From positions 1 to 6,081 of the forward strand of contig CAKRWX010000158.1 of NCBI GenBank assembly GCA_934418055.1: DNA of 6,081 nucleotides. The letters run 5' to 3'. Shown piece after piece: positions 5,774 to 6,081 of this stretch. The DNA comes from an uncultured Lachnospiraceae bacterium (GTDB taxonomy: Bacteria; Bacillota; Clostridia; Lachnospirales; Lachnospiraceae). The notes under the pieces were generated by a model. That model did no database searches and was not told the origin of the DNA. It saw nothing but the letters and a program-made list of their open reading frames with translations. The position numbers were made by a program, and so were the translations under genes. The first letter of the stretch is position 1. Each line of letters opens with the position of its first letter.

Positions 5774-6081
5774 CCGATCTCTCCCAGCATGGTCTCTGGA
5801 TCAGACGCCGCTTTCACCTTGTCATTGGCCTTCACGATCACGCCATTTTCATCGATCAGATACGTGGTCCGCACCACGCCCATATAGGTCTTGCCCGCCA
5901 TCTTTTTCTCATGCCAGACATCATAAGCCTGGATCGCTTCCAGCTCCGGATCCGCCAACACCGTGATGGTCAGCCCCTGTTTCTCCTCAAACCGCTTATG
6001 GGAAGCCACCGAATCCTTGCTGATTCCGATGATCTCCACACCTTTCTCCTCAAACTGCGGTCTCAGCAGCGAATATCCACA
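5770..6081 (-). CDS. bcp: BCP-type peroxiredoxin (thioredoxin-dependent thiol peroxidase), N-terminus cut by window edge
   Basis: The last 103 residues of a bacterioferritin-comigratory-protein peroxiredoxin are present; the start lies beyond the right edge. The first visible residues, CGYSLLRPQFEEKG, align without gaps with the E. coli BCP segment that starts at resolving Cys50, so the peroxidatic TPGCT cysteine should be about five residues outside the window. Also seen are GISKDSVASHKRF (19-31 of the fragment), YDVWHEKKMAGKTYMGVVRTTYLID (53-77) with the conserved Arg71, and a short C-terminal helix. The enzyme reduces hydrogen peroxide and organic hydroperoxides in the cytoplasm using thioredoxin. 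The TGA stop overlaps the next gene's ATG by four bases, so it is the upstream member of a peroxide-defence operon with the YaaA fusion. A GTG at 6039 is internal and is not the start. Confidence 0.95.
   Translation of the reverse strand, partial: CGYSLLRPQFEEKGVEIIGISKDSVASHKRFEEKQGLTITVLADPELEAIQAYDVWHEKKMAGKTYMGVVRTTYLIDENGVIVKANDKVKAASDPETMLGEIG

Noticed and set aside
5770..6039. Peroxiredoxin starting at GTG 6039
   Set aside because: The frame is open to the window edge and the upstream residues align with the BCP resolving-cysteine region, so GTG 6039 encodes an internal valine.

Overview
The window looks like a chromosomal segment of an anaerobic gut Firmicute, most likely a Lachnospiraceae-type Clostridia. 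The reasons are strong AGGAGG-type ribosome binding sites, moderately GC-rich genes separated by AT-rich gaps, an HPr-like protein without its phosphorylatable histidine, and a PD-(D/E)XK nuclease joined to an XPD/DinG-type helicase. The taxonomic placement is inference from sequence character; no search was run.

Layout from left to right. A complete LysR-family regulator (68-943, +) has a well-formed sigma-A promoter and ribosome binding site. It ends at a hairpin (987-1028) that can terminate transcription from both sides. Converging on it is a 798-residue nuclease-helicase (1141-3537, -). Upstream of the helicase is a dense array of palindromes (3648-3797): the terminator of the next gene, a perfect 14-bp inverted repeat, a GC-rich branched palindrome and a second terminator-like hairpin. 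Next come the small HPr-like gene (3814-4053, -) with its own TTGACA promoter, and an AT-rich gap with no gene. A 470-residue fusion of YaaA with 5-formyltetrahydrofolate cyclo-ligase follows (4361-5773, -). The right edge cuts a BCP-type peroxiredoxin (5770-6081, -), whose stop overlaps the fusion gene's start as ATGA.

How the genes relate. The right-hand pair forms a translationally coupled peroxide-defence unit: BCP reduces peroxides, YaaA limits iron-dependent damage, and the attached cyclo-ligase returns 5-formyl-THF to the active folate pool. The HPr-like protein and the helicase are on the same strand but are separated from the pair and from each other by a promoter and by terminators, so they are probably independent units. 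The LysR target cannot be deduced, because its usual divergent partner would lie beyond the left edge.

There is no CRISPR array, tRNA, rRNA, transposase or phage gene in the window. The most unusual items are the YaaA/cyclo-ligase fusion, the His-less HPr, the nuclease-helicase architecture and the palindrome cluster.
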